Of a stretch of DNA of 64,000 bases, positions 7,962 through 17,021 are shown one piece after another. The DNA is taken from NCBI RefSeq assembly GCF_042693015.1, contig NZ_CP170544.1:2976001-3040000 (forward strand), written 5' to 3'. Source of the DNA: Sphingomonas_E sp042693015. GTDB taxonomy: Bacteria; Pseudomonadota; Alphaproteobacteria; Sphingomonadales; Sphingomonadaceae. How positions within the stretch are numbered: the stretch's first letter is position 1; every line of letters starts with the position of its first letter. Under the pieces are notes generated by a model, which saw nothing but the letters and a program-made list of their open reading frames with translations, searched no databases and was not told the origin of the DNA. Made by a program: the position numbers and the translations under genes.

Positions 7962-9019
7962 GATTGCCATCCATTCCAGATCGCCGTGCGGCGGATCGCT
8001 TCATCCAGATTGACGATCGGGCGCACGCCAAGCGCGCCCTCAATGTGCGCGGTCGAGGGCACGTAGCGCCCCGGATTCCAGCCGGGATCGGGCTTGCCGA
8101 GGATTTCGACCGGGGCATTGCCCAGGATCGCAGCGACACGGCGCGCGAGATCGGCGATCGAGACCGCTTCTTCCGATCCGACATTGAAGGTGGCGCCCGT
8201 CTCCCCCCGGATCAGGATCGTCCATAGCCAGATCGCGAGATCGGCGGCGTAGAGGTAGGAGCGGACCGCCGTGCCCGCGCCTTCGACGCGCACTTTCCGT
8301 CCGTTCAGCGCATCGCGGATGAAATTGCCGGCCGCGAAATGGATGTCGAGCGACAGCAATGGCCCGAGCAATGCGAAGATGCGGGCGTTGACGATGTCGA
8401 GGCCGAACTGGCGTCCGTAGATCGCGCACAGCATCTCTGCCGCGCGCTTGCCCTCGCCATAGGCCGACAGCGGATCGAGGCAGTTGGGGCCGCCGGTCCA
8501 ATCCTCGGCCACATGATACATGCCCGCCGGCTGCGCGCCATAGACGGCGCCGGAACTGAGGTAGAAGAAGCGGTGGCAGTTGCGTTCGAGTGCGAAATCG
8601 AGCGCGCGGCGCGTGCCGTCGACGATCGTCGTGAACATCCGGCGCGGATCGTGGCGGTTGAGATCGGCGCTGGCGTCGGTCGCGGCGTGGATGATGTGGG
8701 TGAAGTCGCCCTCCCCCTCCGAGAAATCGGACACGTCGCCCGGAACGCAATGAACCAGCGGCGATTGCGCGAGATGGGGGCAGCGACGCCGGAAGCCGTC
8801 GGGATCGCGGCTGAGCAGCAGGATCTCGATGCCCAGCCCCAGCCGGCGCTCGGCATCGACCAGCGCTTCGAGCATCCAGCGGCCGATGAAGCCGGTGCCG
8901 CCGGTCATGAAGATGCGCGCGCCGCGCAGTTCGGGCCAGAGCGGGCCGAGTGCCGCGAACATCGCATCGAGATCGTCGGCGAACGCCCAGGGGCGCTGCA
9001 CCTGCGTCATCACCGTCAT
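7958..9019 (-). CDS. NAD-dependent epimerase/dehydratase (sugar nucleotide SDR)
   Basis: A 353-residue extended short-chain dehydrogenase. It shows the GGTGFIG nucleotide loop near residue 40, LSSGAVYG with the active-site serine, and SAYGEGK as YxxxK. The family reduces, epimerizes or dehydrates sugar nucleotides. Sitting directly before the ThDP enzyme it is the natural candidate to reduce the keto group left after C-C bond formation, the job of YerF in the yersiniose route, though it could equally be a 4-ketoreductase. It overlaps the upstream GT87 gene by 4 nt. Confidence 0.8.
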   Translation of the reverse strand: MTVMTQVQRPWAFADDLDAMFAALGPLWPELRGARIFMTGGTGFIGRWMLEALVDAERRLGLGIEILLLSRDPDGFRRRCPHLAQSPLVHCVPGDVSDFSEGEGDFTHIIHAATDASADLNRHDPRRMFTTIVDGTRRALDFALERNCHRFFYLSSGAVYGAQPAGMYHVAEDWTGGPNCLDPLSAYGEGKRAAEMLCAIYGRQFGLDIVNARIFALLGPLLSLDIHFAAGNFIRDALNGRKVRVEGAGTAVRSYLYAADLAIWLWTILIRGETGATFNVGSEEAVSIADLARRVAAILGNAPVEILGKPDPGWNPGRYVPSTAHIEGALGVRPIVNLDEAIRRTAIWNGWQS

Positions 9020-10347
9020 GCGGCGAGCGCTCCTTCATGGTTGGGCGCAATCGCCAGCCCCAAGGACGGGGCATGGTCGCGGTGCGCGCGCCAGATCAGC
9101 CAGAGGCTGTCGAGCGCCAGCGCCCAGAGGATGAGAAGGATGAGGCCGGGACGGACGAACTGGCCGATCGCCATACCGAAATGGCCGATCACCGGCTGGC
9201 CGCTCAGCCAGCTCCGCGAAACCATGTCCGGGAAGGGCGAGATGATCCAATCGGCCGATATGGACAGCAGATAAGCGGCGATGATGGCGATGATCGGCCC
9301 CGGCCGCCGCCACGGCTCCAGAAACACGAGGAAGATCAGAAACGCCTGGGTGTATCCGCCGGGCGACTGGCTGGCGAGCGAGACCGCCAGCAGCAGCGCC
9401 GATACCCGACCGATCGGCAACGCCCGCGGCTGCAGCCAGGCGCCCAACAGGCAAAGGAGAGCCAGCGCCTGGCTCGTGCGGATCAGGATCGGCACGCCCC
9501 ACATGATCGCCTCGACCGTGCGCGACGGCAGGTAGGCAAGGATCGGGATCGGCGTCGACCAGATCGGTAGGAGCGATGCGTAGGTGGTCGAATAATAGAT
9601 CTGTTCCCACACATTGCCGCCGACGAAAGTGACGACCCAGTTGCGCATATTGTCGACGATCTCGATCGGGCTGCCGGCGCCGACCAGCGCATAGGTGACG
9701 AGGTAGATCGCAAGGGTCGCGATCCCGGCCAGTTCCAGCGCGCGCCAGTCGCGCTTGAGGCCGAGCGCCAGCACCGGCAGCAGCAGATAGGGCTTGAAGT
9801 TGATCGTCATCGCGGCGGCAAAAGCCCGCCAGCGCGGAGAGCGGACGATATCGCCATGCGCGATCACGAAGAAGGCCATGCAGGGCAGGATGAGGTTGCC
9901 GCGTTCCAGCGCGAACAGCATCGGCAGGCCGAGCGCGAAGGTGATACCGCGCACGGCCGCCGTGCGGGGATCGGCGCGGCGGAAGGCGACCCAGGCGAGC
10001 ACCACGCTAATCGCGTAGGACGCGAGGATCGCAAGCTGCCCGAACCAATCGCAATCGCGCCCCTGGAAGGGCGAATTGATGTAGCAGCCGGGCAGGCTGA
10101 ACAGCTTCAGGAACGTGAAGGAAAGCGGCGGATAGACCGTCCGCCAGACATCATAGGCGCCTTCGTTGTTGGACCAGTAAGCGGTGTTGAACCAATCCAT
10201 GAACGTGTCGTTGGTGTCGACGAGGAAGGGCTGCGGCAGATAGCCGCGCGTGAAGAAGGCCCACAGCAGCCAGCCGAAGCTTGCAACCACCAGCGCGGCG
10301 AGAAGCATCTCCGCGATGGGGCGTGCCGTGGGCCGCACGTCCTTCAC
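9016..10347 (-). CDS. GT87-like (DUF2029) membrane glycosyltransferase
   Basis: A 443-residue polytopic membrane protein. The first helix is at residues 14-32, a large loop with DTNDTFMDW follows, and then about nine helices. The region FALERGNLILPCMAFF...AAMTINFKPYLLLPVLAL resembles the GT87/DUF2029 family, whose known members use polyprenyl-phosphate sugars as donors. Start and stop each overlap a neighbour by 4 nt. It is a second putative periplasmic transferase next to the GT39 gene, so the operon probably decorates its product with more than one lipid-carried residue. Confidence 0.7.
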   Translation of the reverse strand: MKDVRPTARPIAEMLLAALVVASFGWLLWAFFTRGYLPQPFLVDTNDTFMDWFNTAYWSNNEGAYDVWRTVYPPLSFTFLKLFSLPGCYINSPFQGRDCDWFGQLAILASYAISVVLAWVAFRRADPRTAAVRGITFALGLPMLFALERGNLILPCMAFFVIAHGDIVRSPRWRAFAAAMTINFKPYLLLPVLALGLKRDWRALELAGIATLAIYLVTYALVGAGSPIEIVDNMRNWVVTFVGGNVWEQIYYSTTYASLLPIWSTPIPILAYLPSRTVEAIMWGVPILIRTSQALALLCLLGAWLQPRALPIGRVSALLLAVSLASQSPGGYTQAFLIFLVFLEPWRRPGPIIAIIAAYLLSISADWIISPFPDMVSRSWLSGQPVIGHFGMAIGQFVRPGLILLILWALALDSLWLIWRAHRDHAPSLGLAIAPNHEGALAA

Positions 10348-11294
10348 GGCCGGACGTCCGCGGCGGCGCGTTCGCCCACGAAATTCAGCCGTTCCTCCTC
10401 GATCACCAGCGGCACGTTGCGGGTGCGTTCGGAGATCATCCGAACCTGTTCGCCGATCAGGCCGACGAACAGCATCAGCATGGCGAACATCGCCATCGGG
10501 ACGCCGAAGGAGAGGAAGGGCCAGGCGGATGCGCCGAGCAGCGCCGCGCCCAACCCGGTGCAGAGCAGCAGGACGGCAAGGACACCGGCATAGACGGAGC
10601 CCTTGATCGGCCAGCGCAGCAGCGACTTGGACGAACCGGCGATGCCCGAAATGGCGAAATCGACCAGCGTCCCGAGATCATTCTTGGTTTCGCCGGCAGC
10701 GCGCTGGGGCCGATCGAAGGGAACGATCGCCAGCCGAAAGCCGGCTTCGACGACCATCCCGCGGAAGAAGGGCTCGGGTTCGTTCCAGCGCGCCAATTCC
10801 TCCACCACGGCACGATCGAACAGACCGAAGCCGGTCGCGCCCGGAACCACGGGATAATCGGCGAAACGGCCGAGAAAGCTGTATCCGCCCCGGCGAATCA
10901 GGTGGAGCAGCGGACCGGTCTTCTCGCTGCGGCGCTGCGCCAGCACCACTTGCGCGCCGGCGCGCCACAGCCGCAGGAATTCGCCGATCATCGCCGGCGG
11001 GTCCTGGAAGTCCGCGCACATCCCAATCACCGCATCGCCGCGCGCCTGATAGATGCCGTGGGTCGGCGAACGCATCTGGCCGTAATTGCGGTTGTTGAAG
11101 ATGGCGCGCGTGTGGGGATCGGCGGCGCAGATCTCACGCAGCAGATCGCGCGTCCGATCCTGCGACTGGTTGTCGATGAAGATGATCTCGTAGGAGGTCG
11201 CATGCCGTTCCGCCACCGCCTTCACCTCGGCGTGGATGGCGCGGACATTCTCCTCCTCGTTGAAGCACGGGATAACCACTGAGAGTTCCGGCAT
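10344..11294 (-). CDS. GT2 polyprenyl-phosphate glycosyltransferase (GtrB/DPM1-like)
   Basis: A 316-residue protein: a GT-A domain beginning MPELSVVIPCFNEEENV, with the DFQDPPAMI metal/donor motif near residue 92, followed by two C-terminal membrane helices (about 230-252 and 262-285). That layout is typical of enzymes that load a sugar onto undecaprenyl phosphate on the cytoplasmic face. I chose the ATG at 11294, four bases after the upstream gene's stop; the frame is open further upstream but only antisense-like codons are gained. With GtrA it supplies the GT39/GT87 transferases. Confidence 0.82.
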   Translation of the reverse strand: MPELSVVIPCFNEEENVRAIHAEVKAVAERHATSYEIIFIDNQSQDRTRDLLREICAADPHTRAIFNNRNYGQMRSPTHGIYQARGDAVIGMCADFQDPPAMIGEFLRLWRAGAQVVLAQRRSEKTGPLLHLIRRGGYSFLGRFADYPVVPGATGFGLFDRAVVEELARWNEPEPFFRGMVVEAGFRLAIVPFDRPQRAAGETKNDLGTLVDFAISGIAGSSKSLLRWPIKGSVYAGVLAVLLLCTGLGAALLGASAWPFLSFGVPMAMFAMLMLFVGLIGEQVRMISERTRNVPLVIEEERLNFVGERAAADVRP

Positions 11295-11298
11295 CGCC

Positions 11299-12423
11299 TC
11301 AGTCCTCACGGCGGGCGTCGCCGAACAAGACGATGCCGGTGGAAGGGGCGTAAAGTTCGGTGAACAGCGCCAACACCACCAGCAGGACAAGCAGGGCGAC
11401 CGCCGGAATGTTGAAATGGCGGCCGGCATCGAGGCGCGGCTGTTCGAGGATCTGCACCTCGGCGGCGCTCTGTGCGGTCAGTTCATCGACCGCGACCTGC
11501 TCCGACAGGCGCGAATAGGCTTCATAGAGCGCCTGGGCGAAGCGATAGTCGCGATAGAGATTGAGATATTCGGCCGATACCTCGGCCAGGCCCGCGACGT
11601 TCGGCCCGCCCGCCCCCTGCGTCGGCGTAGTGCTGCGCTGGACCTGCGCGCGGAGCGCCGCGGCCTCCGCTTCGAGCTGGCGGAGCTGGACATTTTCCGG
11701 GCCGGCGATGCGCCGGATCGCTTCGAGCTGAACCTGTTTCGCCTGCAGCCGCGCTTCGAGATCGGCCCGCTGCATCAGGGCAGAGCCGAACTGGGCTTCG
11801 GGCTCCGCCAGCCGGTTGCGGCGACGAAATTCGTTAAGTGCAGCCTGCGTCTGGGTGAGCCGGCGGACCGCCTCGCCAAAGCGCCGGTCGACCACCTTGC
11901 GCTTGGTGATGATCCGTTCCTGGCCGAGCGTGCCGATGCGATCGCTGATCGCCGCGACATAGGCATGCGTCAGCGCCCGCGCCTCGGCCGCTTCGTGCGT
12001 CGTCGTCTCGATCTCCAATATGCCGCCCGGCAGCGAATGGACATCGACCTTGCGGGCGAGCGCAAGCCTGGCCTTTTCGGTGGTGGCATAAGGCGCCGAC
12101 GGCCCGACGAGCTTGAGCCGGTGGATGACGTCGAGCGCCACATCGTCGCTCCGCCCGACGGCAAGATAGACGTCGATGGGCGGGCGTCCGCCGCCGAGCA
12201 GCGTGGCGAAGCCCGACATCTGGCTGCCCAGCGCGTTGAGCATGGAGGAGACGCCGCCGCTGCTATTATCCTGCGGCATGATCTTGGCGCGGGCGAGGAA
12301 GGGTTGCGGCCAGATGGTAAGGACCAGCAGCACCAGCGCCGCAATCGCATAGCCGCGGCGACGCTGGCGTGCGTCCGCGACGCCGCGCCGGACGGCATGC
12401 GCGAGGGAAGCGAGGCTCGTCAT
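11299..12423 (-). CDS. Polysaccharide co-polymerase / chain-length protein (Wzz/KpsE-like)
   Basis: A 374-residue inner-membrane protein with one helix at about 26-43, a long periplasmic region rich in coiled coil (roughly 170-320, with SAEYLNLYRDYRFAQALYEAY) and a second helix at about 340-360. This is the PCP topology, which regulates polysaccharide chain length and links polymerization to export. It lacks a C-terminal Wzc kinase domain. It lies between the Wza-like gene and the GT2 gene, and its ATG overlaps the exporter stop. Confidence 0.85.
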   Translation of the reverse strand: MTSLASLAHAVRRGVADARQRRRGYAIAALVLLVLTIWPQPFLARAKIMPQDNSSGGVSSMLNALGSQMSGFATLLGGGRPPIDVYLAVGRSDDVALDVIHRLKLVGPSAPYATTEKARLALARKVDVHSLPGGILEIETTTHEAAEARALTHAYVAAISDRIGTLGQERIITKRKVVDRRFGEAVRRLTQTQAALNEFRRRNRLAEPEAQFGSALMQRADLEARLQAKQVQLEAIRRIAGPENVQLRQLEAEAAALRAQVQRSTTPTQGAGGPNVAGLAEVSAEYLNLYRDYRFAQALYEAYSRLSEQVAVDELTAQSAAEVQILEQPRLDAGRHFNIPAVALLVLLVVLALFTELYAPSTGIVLFGDARRED

Positions 12424-14393
12424 TCCGCGAGCACCTTGATCGACGCCGCCGCAGCAACGCCGCCGAACAATGTGCTGGTGATATCGCGCAGCCGCGCCCA
12501 GAATTCGCCACGGCCCGTCTCGATCGGCACATAGACCAGATCGCCCGGCAGCGCGGGTGCGCCGGTGACCGTGCCGCCACCGCTCCGCTTCGTGACGACC
12601 GATCCATTGGCGCGCACGACGAAGATCGTCGATTTGTCGCCCATCTTGCTGACGCCGCCGGCGTTCTTCAGATAATCGCCGATGGTGCGGCCCGGTGCGT
12701 AGCGGAACGAGGCCGAGCTCGGCACCGCACCGAACACGCCCACCGTCACCGGCTGCGGCGGAATATAGATGGTGTCGTTATTTTCGAGCACGAGATCGCC
12801 GGGCAGCGAAGTCGCATCGGCGGACACGTCGAGCACCAGCCGGCCATCGGGCTCGCGGCTGCGGAACTGTGCGATCACCGACTGGACAGCCTGCAGATAG
12901 GCTGGCTGCATCTGATCGGCGCGGTTGATCGAGACCAGCGGCTGCGTCGTCAACTGGAGCTCAAGGTCACGGATCGCGCGCTGAAAACTCAATCGCTGCT
13001 GCTGGCGGACGCTCTCGCGCGTCACCACGGTCGCATAAGGGAAAGCGTGGCCGGTCAGGCCGCCGGCCTTGGCGATGACATCGCCCATCGCCGTGCCGGG
13101 CTGAAAATAATAACGCCCCGGCCGCGCGACCTCGCCGCCGACGGTGACCAGCACCGGCTGCTGGCCGAGCGGGCGGGCGATACCGACGGCCGAGAGGACG
13201 CGGACGATCTCGCTGCGGCCGGCCTTGCGCGCGTTCGCTTCGGCCGGCGTCAACTCCTCCCAGCCGCCGGTCGATCCCGCGAGCGGGTTCAGCACCATCA
13301 GCCGCGCATCATCGGCGACGGTGTTGGCGCCGCCGGCATAGAGGAGCAGATCGGCAAGCGAGTCGCCGGGCGCGGCTTCAAAGATCGCCTCGCGGTTGAC
13401 GCTGCCGACCACCGCGACCTGTGCGCCGACCGGCGCGACATAGATGACGTCGCCATTCTGGAGCGCGAAATCGCCGGCCTTATCGCCGCGCAACAGCAGA
13501 TCGTAGAGGTCGAAATCGGAGACGAGCTGGCCGCCACGGCGCAACTGGATCGACCGGAAGCTGCCGCCCGCCGAAGGGCCGCCCGCAGCCAGCACTGCAT
13601 TCACCAGCGTCGATAGGCTGCTGACCGTGTAGGAGCCGGGCGTGGCGGCGAAGCCGGTGACATAGACGGTGATGCCATGGAGCCGGCCGACCGCGACGCT
13701 CAGGTGGAAATCGCGATAGAAGCGCGACATCTGGCGGGCGAGCAGATCCTGCAGATCGGCATAGCGAACGCCGGCAACCGTCACCGCGCCGGCACGCGGC
13801 AGGAAGACGCGCCCCTCGGGGTCGACGACCAGGCGCAGATCGTCCGCCTGCACCGACCCCGCCAGCCCGATGACGATCTCGTCCCCCGGATTCAGCCGGT
13901 AATCGGGCGGCACCGTGGTGGTGGGGGGGCTGGTGAAATCGCGCGCGCCGGGCACCAGCAGATCGCTGCCGAACCGGCGCAGCGGCTTGTCAACGACGGT
14001 CGACACATAGGTTTCGAACTCGCTCGGCAGGCGCGGCCGGGCCGCGGCGATCGCGCGATCGCGCTCGGCTTCGGCCGTGCCCTCCTCGCGCAACTGCCGG
14101 CCGGAAAGGGATTCGGGGCGCGGCGCGGCGGGGCTGATCTCGACGGGCGCCAGCGGAGCAGTGGAGTCGGCAGCGCCGGCCCCGATCTGCGCTGCCGCGG
14201 CCGCCGGGCCGATGGCGCGTGCAGGGGAAGTCGTCGCCGCGGAATCCTGCGGTCCGAGCGGCAGGAACTGCGCCTGCGCCGGCAAGGGTGCGAGCAGCAG
14301 CCACGTCGCCACCGCGCCGAGGAAGTGGTGCTGTCGCGCGGCTGGAAAGGGAGAGGGCATCTTCATCTCTGTATTGAGGCGGCGGGCGGTCAT
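12420..14393 (-). CDS. Outer-membrane polysaccharide export protein (Wza-like, SLBB domains)
   Basis: About 657 residues. A signal peptide ends at PLPAQAQ, a proline-rich stretch follows, then the Poly_export domain (PPDYRLNPGDEIVIGLAG...GVRYADLQDLLARQMSRFYRDFHLSVAVG) and several SLBB repeats (VYVTGFAATPGSYTV, VAVVGSVNREAIFE, VTVGGEVARPGRYYF, VGVFGAVPSSASFRY). There is no lipobox. The ATG at 14393 overlaps the phosphatase stop (ATGA), the pattern seen throughout this operon; ATGs at 14366 or 14360 would give a shorter, more conventional signal peptide. It forms the outer-membrane channel for the polysaccharide. Confidence 0.85.
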   Translation of the reverse strand: MTARRLNTEMKMPSPFPAARQHHFLGAVATWLLLAPLPAQAQFLPLGPQDSAATTSPARAIGPAAAAAQIGAGAADSTAPLAPVEISPAAPRPESLSGRQLREEGTAEAERDRAIAAARPRLPSEFETYVSTVVDKPLRRFGSDLLVPGARDFTSPPTTTVPPDYRLNPGDEIVIGLAGSVQADDLRLVVDPEGRVFLPRAGAVTVAGVRYADLQDLLARQMSRFYRDFHLSVAVGRLHGITVYVTGFAATPGSYTVSSLSTLVNAVLAAGGPSAGGSFRSIQLRRGGQLVSDFDLYDLLLRGDKAGDFALQNGDVIYVAPVGAQVAVVGSVNREAIFEAAPGDSLADLLLYAGGANTVADDARLMVLNPLAGSTGGWEELTPAEANARKAGRSEIVRVLSAVGIARPLGQQPVLVTVGGEVARPGRYYFQPGTAMGDVIAKAGGLTGHAFPYATVVTRESVRQQQRLSFQRAIRDLELQLTTQPLVSINRADQMQPAYLQAVQSVIAQFRSREPDGRLVLDVSADATSLPGDLVLENNDTIYIPPQPVTVGVFGAVPSSASFRYAPGRTIGDYLKNAGGVSKMGDKSTIFVVRANGSVVTKRSGGGTVTGAPALPGDLVYVPIETGRGEFWARLRDITSTLFGGVAAAASIKVLAE

Positions 14394-15214
14394 TCGGCGA
14401 CAGCGGCCACGTGGCCGAACAAGGCCGTCTGCGCGAGGCCCCACAGCGCCTCGCCGGGCGCGGCGATCAGGCCGTTCCGGCCATCGGCGACACGATAGGG
14501 CGAACCATCCCAGCGGGCGACGCAGCCGCCGACTTCCTGCAACAGCAGCGCGCCGGCCGCATGGTCCCAGGGCAACGTCCGCTGGAACATGGCGATCTCG
14601 TTATCCGCCAGGCACAGCCGCGGATAATGTTCGGCCGCACAGCGCGGGATCGGCACGAGATCGAAGGCCTCCGCCGCGCGACTCTCGATCCGGGCGCGCT
14701 CTTCGGCCTGCATGAACTGGGTCGCCAGCGCCGCTAACGGGCGTCCGGATGCTACCGGATGGACGCGGATGCGATCGCCATCGATGAAGGCGCCGCCACC
14801 GCGGATCGCGTGGCACATACGGTTGGCGACGGGATCATAGAGCCACCCCGCTTCGGTGACGCCGTCGACCAGCAGCGCGACCATGATGCCGAACGGGCGG
14901 CGGCCGGCCGCGAAATTGGCGGTGCCGTCGAGCGGATCGACCAGCCAGACGGCGCCGCGATCGAGCCCGTCGAGCAGGCCGGGATCGGCCGCGCAAGCCT
15001 CCTCACCCACTACGCGGATGCCGGCGTCGAGTCGCGTGAGACCCTCCGTCAGCATCGCTTCGGCTGCGCGATCGGCGATGGTCACCACCTCGCCCGGCGT
15101 CTTCTCGATGATGTCGCCATCCGCAAGACCACGGAAACGCGGCATGATCGCCGCCGCGCCGGCCGCACGGACAAGCGTCGCCACGGCACGGTCGAGGTGC
15201 TGATATCTGTTCAT
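14390..15214 (-). CDS. Inositol monophosphatase family phosphatase
   Basis: A 274-residue Mg-dependent phosphatase of the IMPase/HisN/CysQ superfamily. It has the EE pair at residues 71-72, the metal motif DPLDGT at 93-98, and the second signature PWDHAAGALLLQEVGG. Substrates in this family include inositol phosphate, histidinol phosphate, PAP and sugar phosphates. Being inside a polysaccharide operon favours a sugar or cyclitol phosphate, but that is inference. Its stop overlaps the exporter ATG by 4 nt, and a 61-base gap separates it from the aldolase gene. Confidence 0.8.
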   Translation of the reverse strand: MNRYQHLDRAVATLVRAAGAAAIMPRFRGLADGDIIEKTPGEVVTIADRAAEAMLTEGLTRLDAGIRVVGEEACAADPGLLDGLDRGAVWLVDPLDGTANFAAGRRPFGIMVALLVDGVTEAGWLYDPVANRMCHAIRGGGAFIDGDRIRVHPVASGRPLAALATQFMQAEERARIESRAAEAFDLVPIPRCAAEHYPRLCLADNEIAMFQRTLPWDHAAGALLLQEVGGCVARWDGSPYRVADGRNGLIAAPGEALWGLAQTALFGHVAAVAE

Positions 15215-15275
15215 GGGGAACCGATCGTCGTGGCGGCGGGCGGCAGGATCACCCTGCCCGCCCGGCCAGCCTGTT

Positions 15276-16079
15276 TCAGGCAGCGTGCTGGATGACCTTG
15301 GGCTGCGGCATCCGCGCTTCCATCATGGCGATGCGCGCGAGATCTTCCTTGGCGATGCTGTTGTAATAATCGCGCTTGTTCTTGAGCCAGGCGAGTTCGA
15401 ACGCGACGGCGTGCATGATGCCGTCCTCGATCCGGCGATGATCCAGCGCCGCACCATCGAAGACGATCTTGCGCGTTTCGAAGCGATCGAGCCGCACCTG
15501 GCGGATCTCGCGGAGCGCCGGGATCGCCTCGATGGCGACAGATCCGCCGACCACCAGCTCCAGCCCGTTATCGCGGCACTTGTGCGCGACCTGGAGAACC
15601 GCGTCGGTGATCGCCCGATCATTGATTTGATTGCGCGCCAGCCCGCGCGACAGGGTGAAATCGACGCGGCCGAACACGATGCCGTCGACGCCCGAGCGCG
15701 CGATGGGCAGCATCGCATCGAGATTGTCCAGCGTAGTTTCCGTTTCAAGATTGAACAGAAAAGACGTCGTATTTCCGCGTGAATCGTGAGTTTTTGTCTT
15801 TGCTTCTATAAATTTTGTCAAGGCGTATGGCGTTTCCACCATAGGCGCTATGATATAATCTGCACCATAAAGCTTAGATGCCAGCAAATCTGAAACAGCT
15901 TCACAGCCACCGATCTTGAGAGCGACTTTTATATCCGCCCTCTGTGCGACCTCAAGAAGACGTAACAACTCATCCGGCCGGGTCCCTTCCGCCTCGAACT
16001 CGGCCTTGACAGCGACGACGCCGTATTCGTCGCGGCCGCGCTTCAGATTTTCGAGAAGATTTATCTCAGCCAGGTTCAT
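15276..16079 (-). CDS. HpcH/HpaI-type aldolase (class II, pyruvate-type)
   Basis: A 267-residue TIM-barrel protein. VALKIGGCEA, the DYIIAPMVETPYAL strand, FNLETETT and VFGRVDFTLSRGL agree with the HpcH/HpaI aldolase/citrate-lyase-beta fold, which uses a divalent metal to make or break C-C bonds with pyruvate or acetyl-CoA. It is the first gene of the polysaccharide operon, with TGAGGG as a ribosome site. The 5' third (about 15.73-16.08 kb) is visibly richer in A+T than the rest of the gene and the operon, suggesting recombination or transfer. Its substrate is unknown. Confidence 0.7.
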   Translation of the reverse strand: MNLAEINLLENLKRGRDEYGVVAVKAEFEAEGTRPDELLRLLEVAQRADIKVALKIGGCEAVSDLLASKLYGADYIIAPMVETPYALTKFIEAKTKTHDSRGNTTSFLFNLETETTLDNLDAMLPIARSGVDGIVFGRVDFTLSRGLARNQINDRAITDAVLQVAHKCRDNGLELVVGGSVAIEAIPALREIRQVRLDRFETRKIVFDGAALDHRRIEDGIMHAVAFELAWLKNKRDYYNSIAKEDLARIAMMEARMPQPKVIQHAA

Positions 16080-16313
16080 GGGACCCTCAGAATATTAGCT
16101 GTCGGGCGCATTATCCGACGATGACCGAACCGATAAGGCCACAGTCATTCCGGTCCCAACATCGCGATGACGGAGCGGTGAGCCCAAACCCGCAGCGACA
16201 ATTTGCGATCGGCGATGAAGCGTTGTTTTTTATAGGCAAGATGAGATGAAGCGTCACCCACGCGACGGCGCAACGTCTTTCTTTCCGCACGCCTGCCAGA
16301 TATCTATCCGGCC

Positions 16314-16967
16314 ATGCCCAATCGATCCGCGCCCATGAGATGGTGCAACGGCATCGCCATGATGCTGTGCATGGCATGTTTGCCGAGCACGGCGCGAGCC
16401 GACGACACCGCCGCCGAGACGCCGGCGAGTCTGCCGATCGGCGCCGATGGCCAGTTTCGCGCGCGCATGCTCGACTGGAGCGAGAACGCGCCGGCCGAGG
16501 CGCCGCAACGGTCGGAAAGCATGGTTCCGGTGGCGAGGCCGCAGATCACATCCGGCTTCGGAATGCGCACCGATCCGCTTCACGGCGGCCGTGCGCGCCA
16601 TGCCGGCGTGGATCTGGCGGCGGCACCCGGCGAACCCGTCCATGCGTCAGCCGCGGGATATATCGGGGTCGCCGCGACGGCCGGGGGTTATGGCAAGCTG
16701 GTCACGATCCGTCATGCCGATGGGCTGGAGTCCCGCTATGCCCATCTCTCGCGAATTCTGGTGATGCCCGGCCAGCGCGTGCAGGCCGGCCAGGTGATCG
16801 GCCAAGCGGGCTCTACCGGCCGCTCGACCGGCAGCCATCTGCATTATGAAGTGCGGCGATCAGGCCTGCCGGTCGATCCGATCGCGGGCGGGCAATCCGT
16901 GGAGGCGGCTCAGCCGCATCGGCCCGGCGCGCCACTGTTATCGACATTCGCGCGAGCGCAGAAATAG
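16314..16967 (+). CDS. M23 (LytM) family peptidase, secreted
   Basis: A 217-residue predicted periplasmic peptidase or amidase activator. A signal peptide ends at about residue 29 (STARA), a short linker follows, and then the M23 domain with HAGVD (zinc His and Asp), the SRYAHL strand and HLHYE, the second zinc motif. All catalytic residues look present, so it could cut peptidoglycan cross-links. The ATG at 16314 gives a long n-region; the ATG at 16335 is an alternative. It is divergent from the polysaccharide operon across 234 gene-free bases that must hold promoters for both directions. Confidence 0.85.
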   Translation: MPNRSAPMRWCNGIAMMLCMACLPSTARADDTAAETPASLPIGADGQFRARMLDWSENAPAEAPQRSESMVPVARPQITSGFGMRTDPLHGGRARHAGVDLAAAPGEPVHASAAGYIGVAATAGGYGKLVTIRHADGLESRYAHLSRILVMPGQRVQAGQVIGQAGSTGRSTGSHLHYEVRRSGLPVDPIAGGQSVEAAQPHRPGAPLLSTFARAQK

Positions 16968-17021
16968 GCGGCAACCCACGCCGACCGAGCCAAGGGCGGG
17001 CGCGGGCTGCCTCATCATGGT

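Noticed and set aside
12369..13616. 415-codon plus-strand frame opposite the Wza-like gene
   Set aside because: Charged low-complexity antisense translation; the opposite strand has signal peptide, Poly_export and SLBB repeats.
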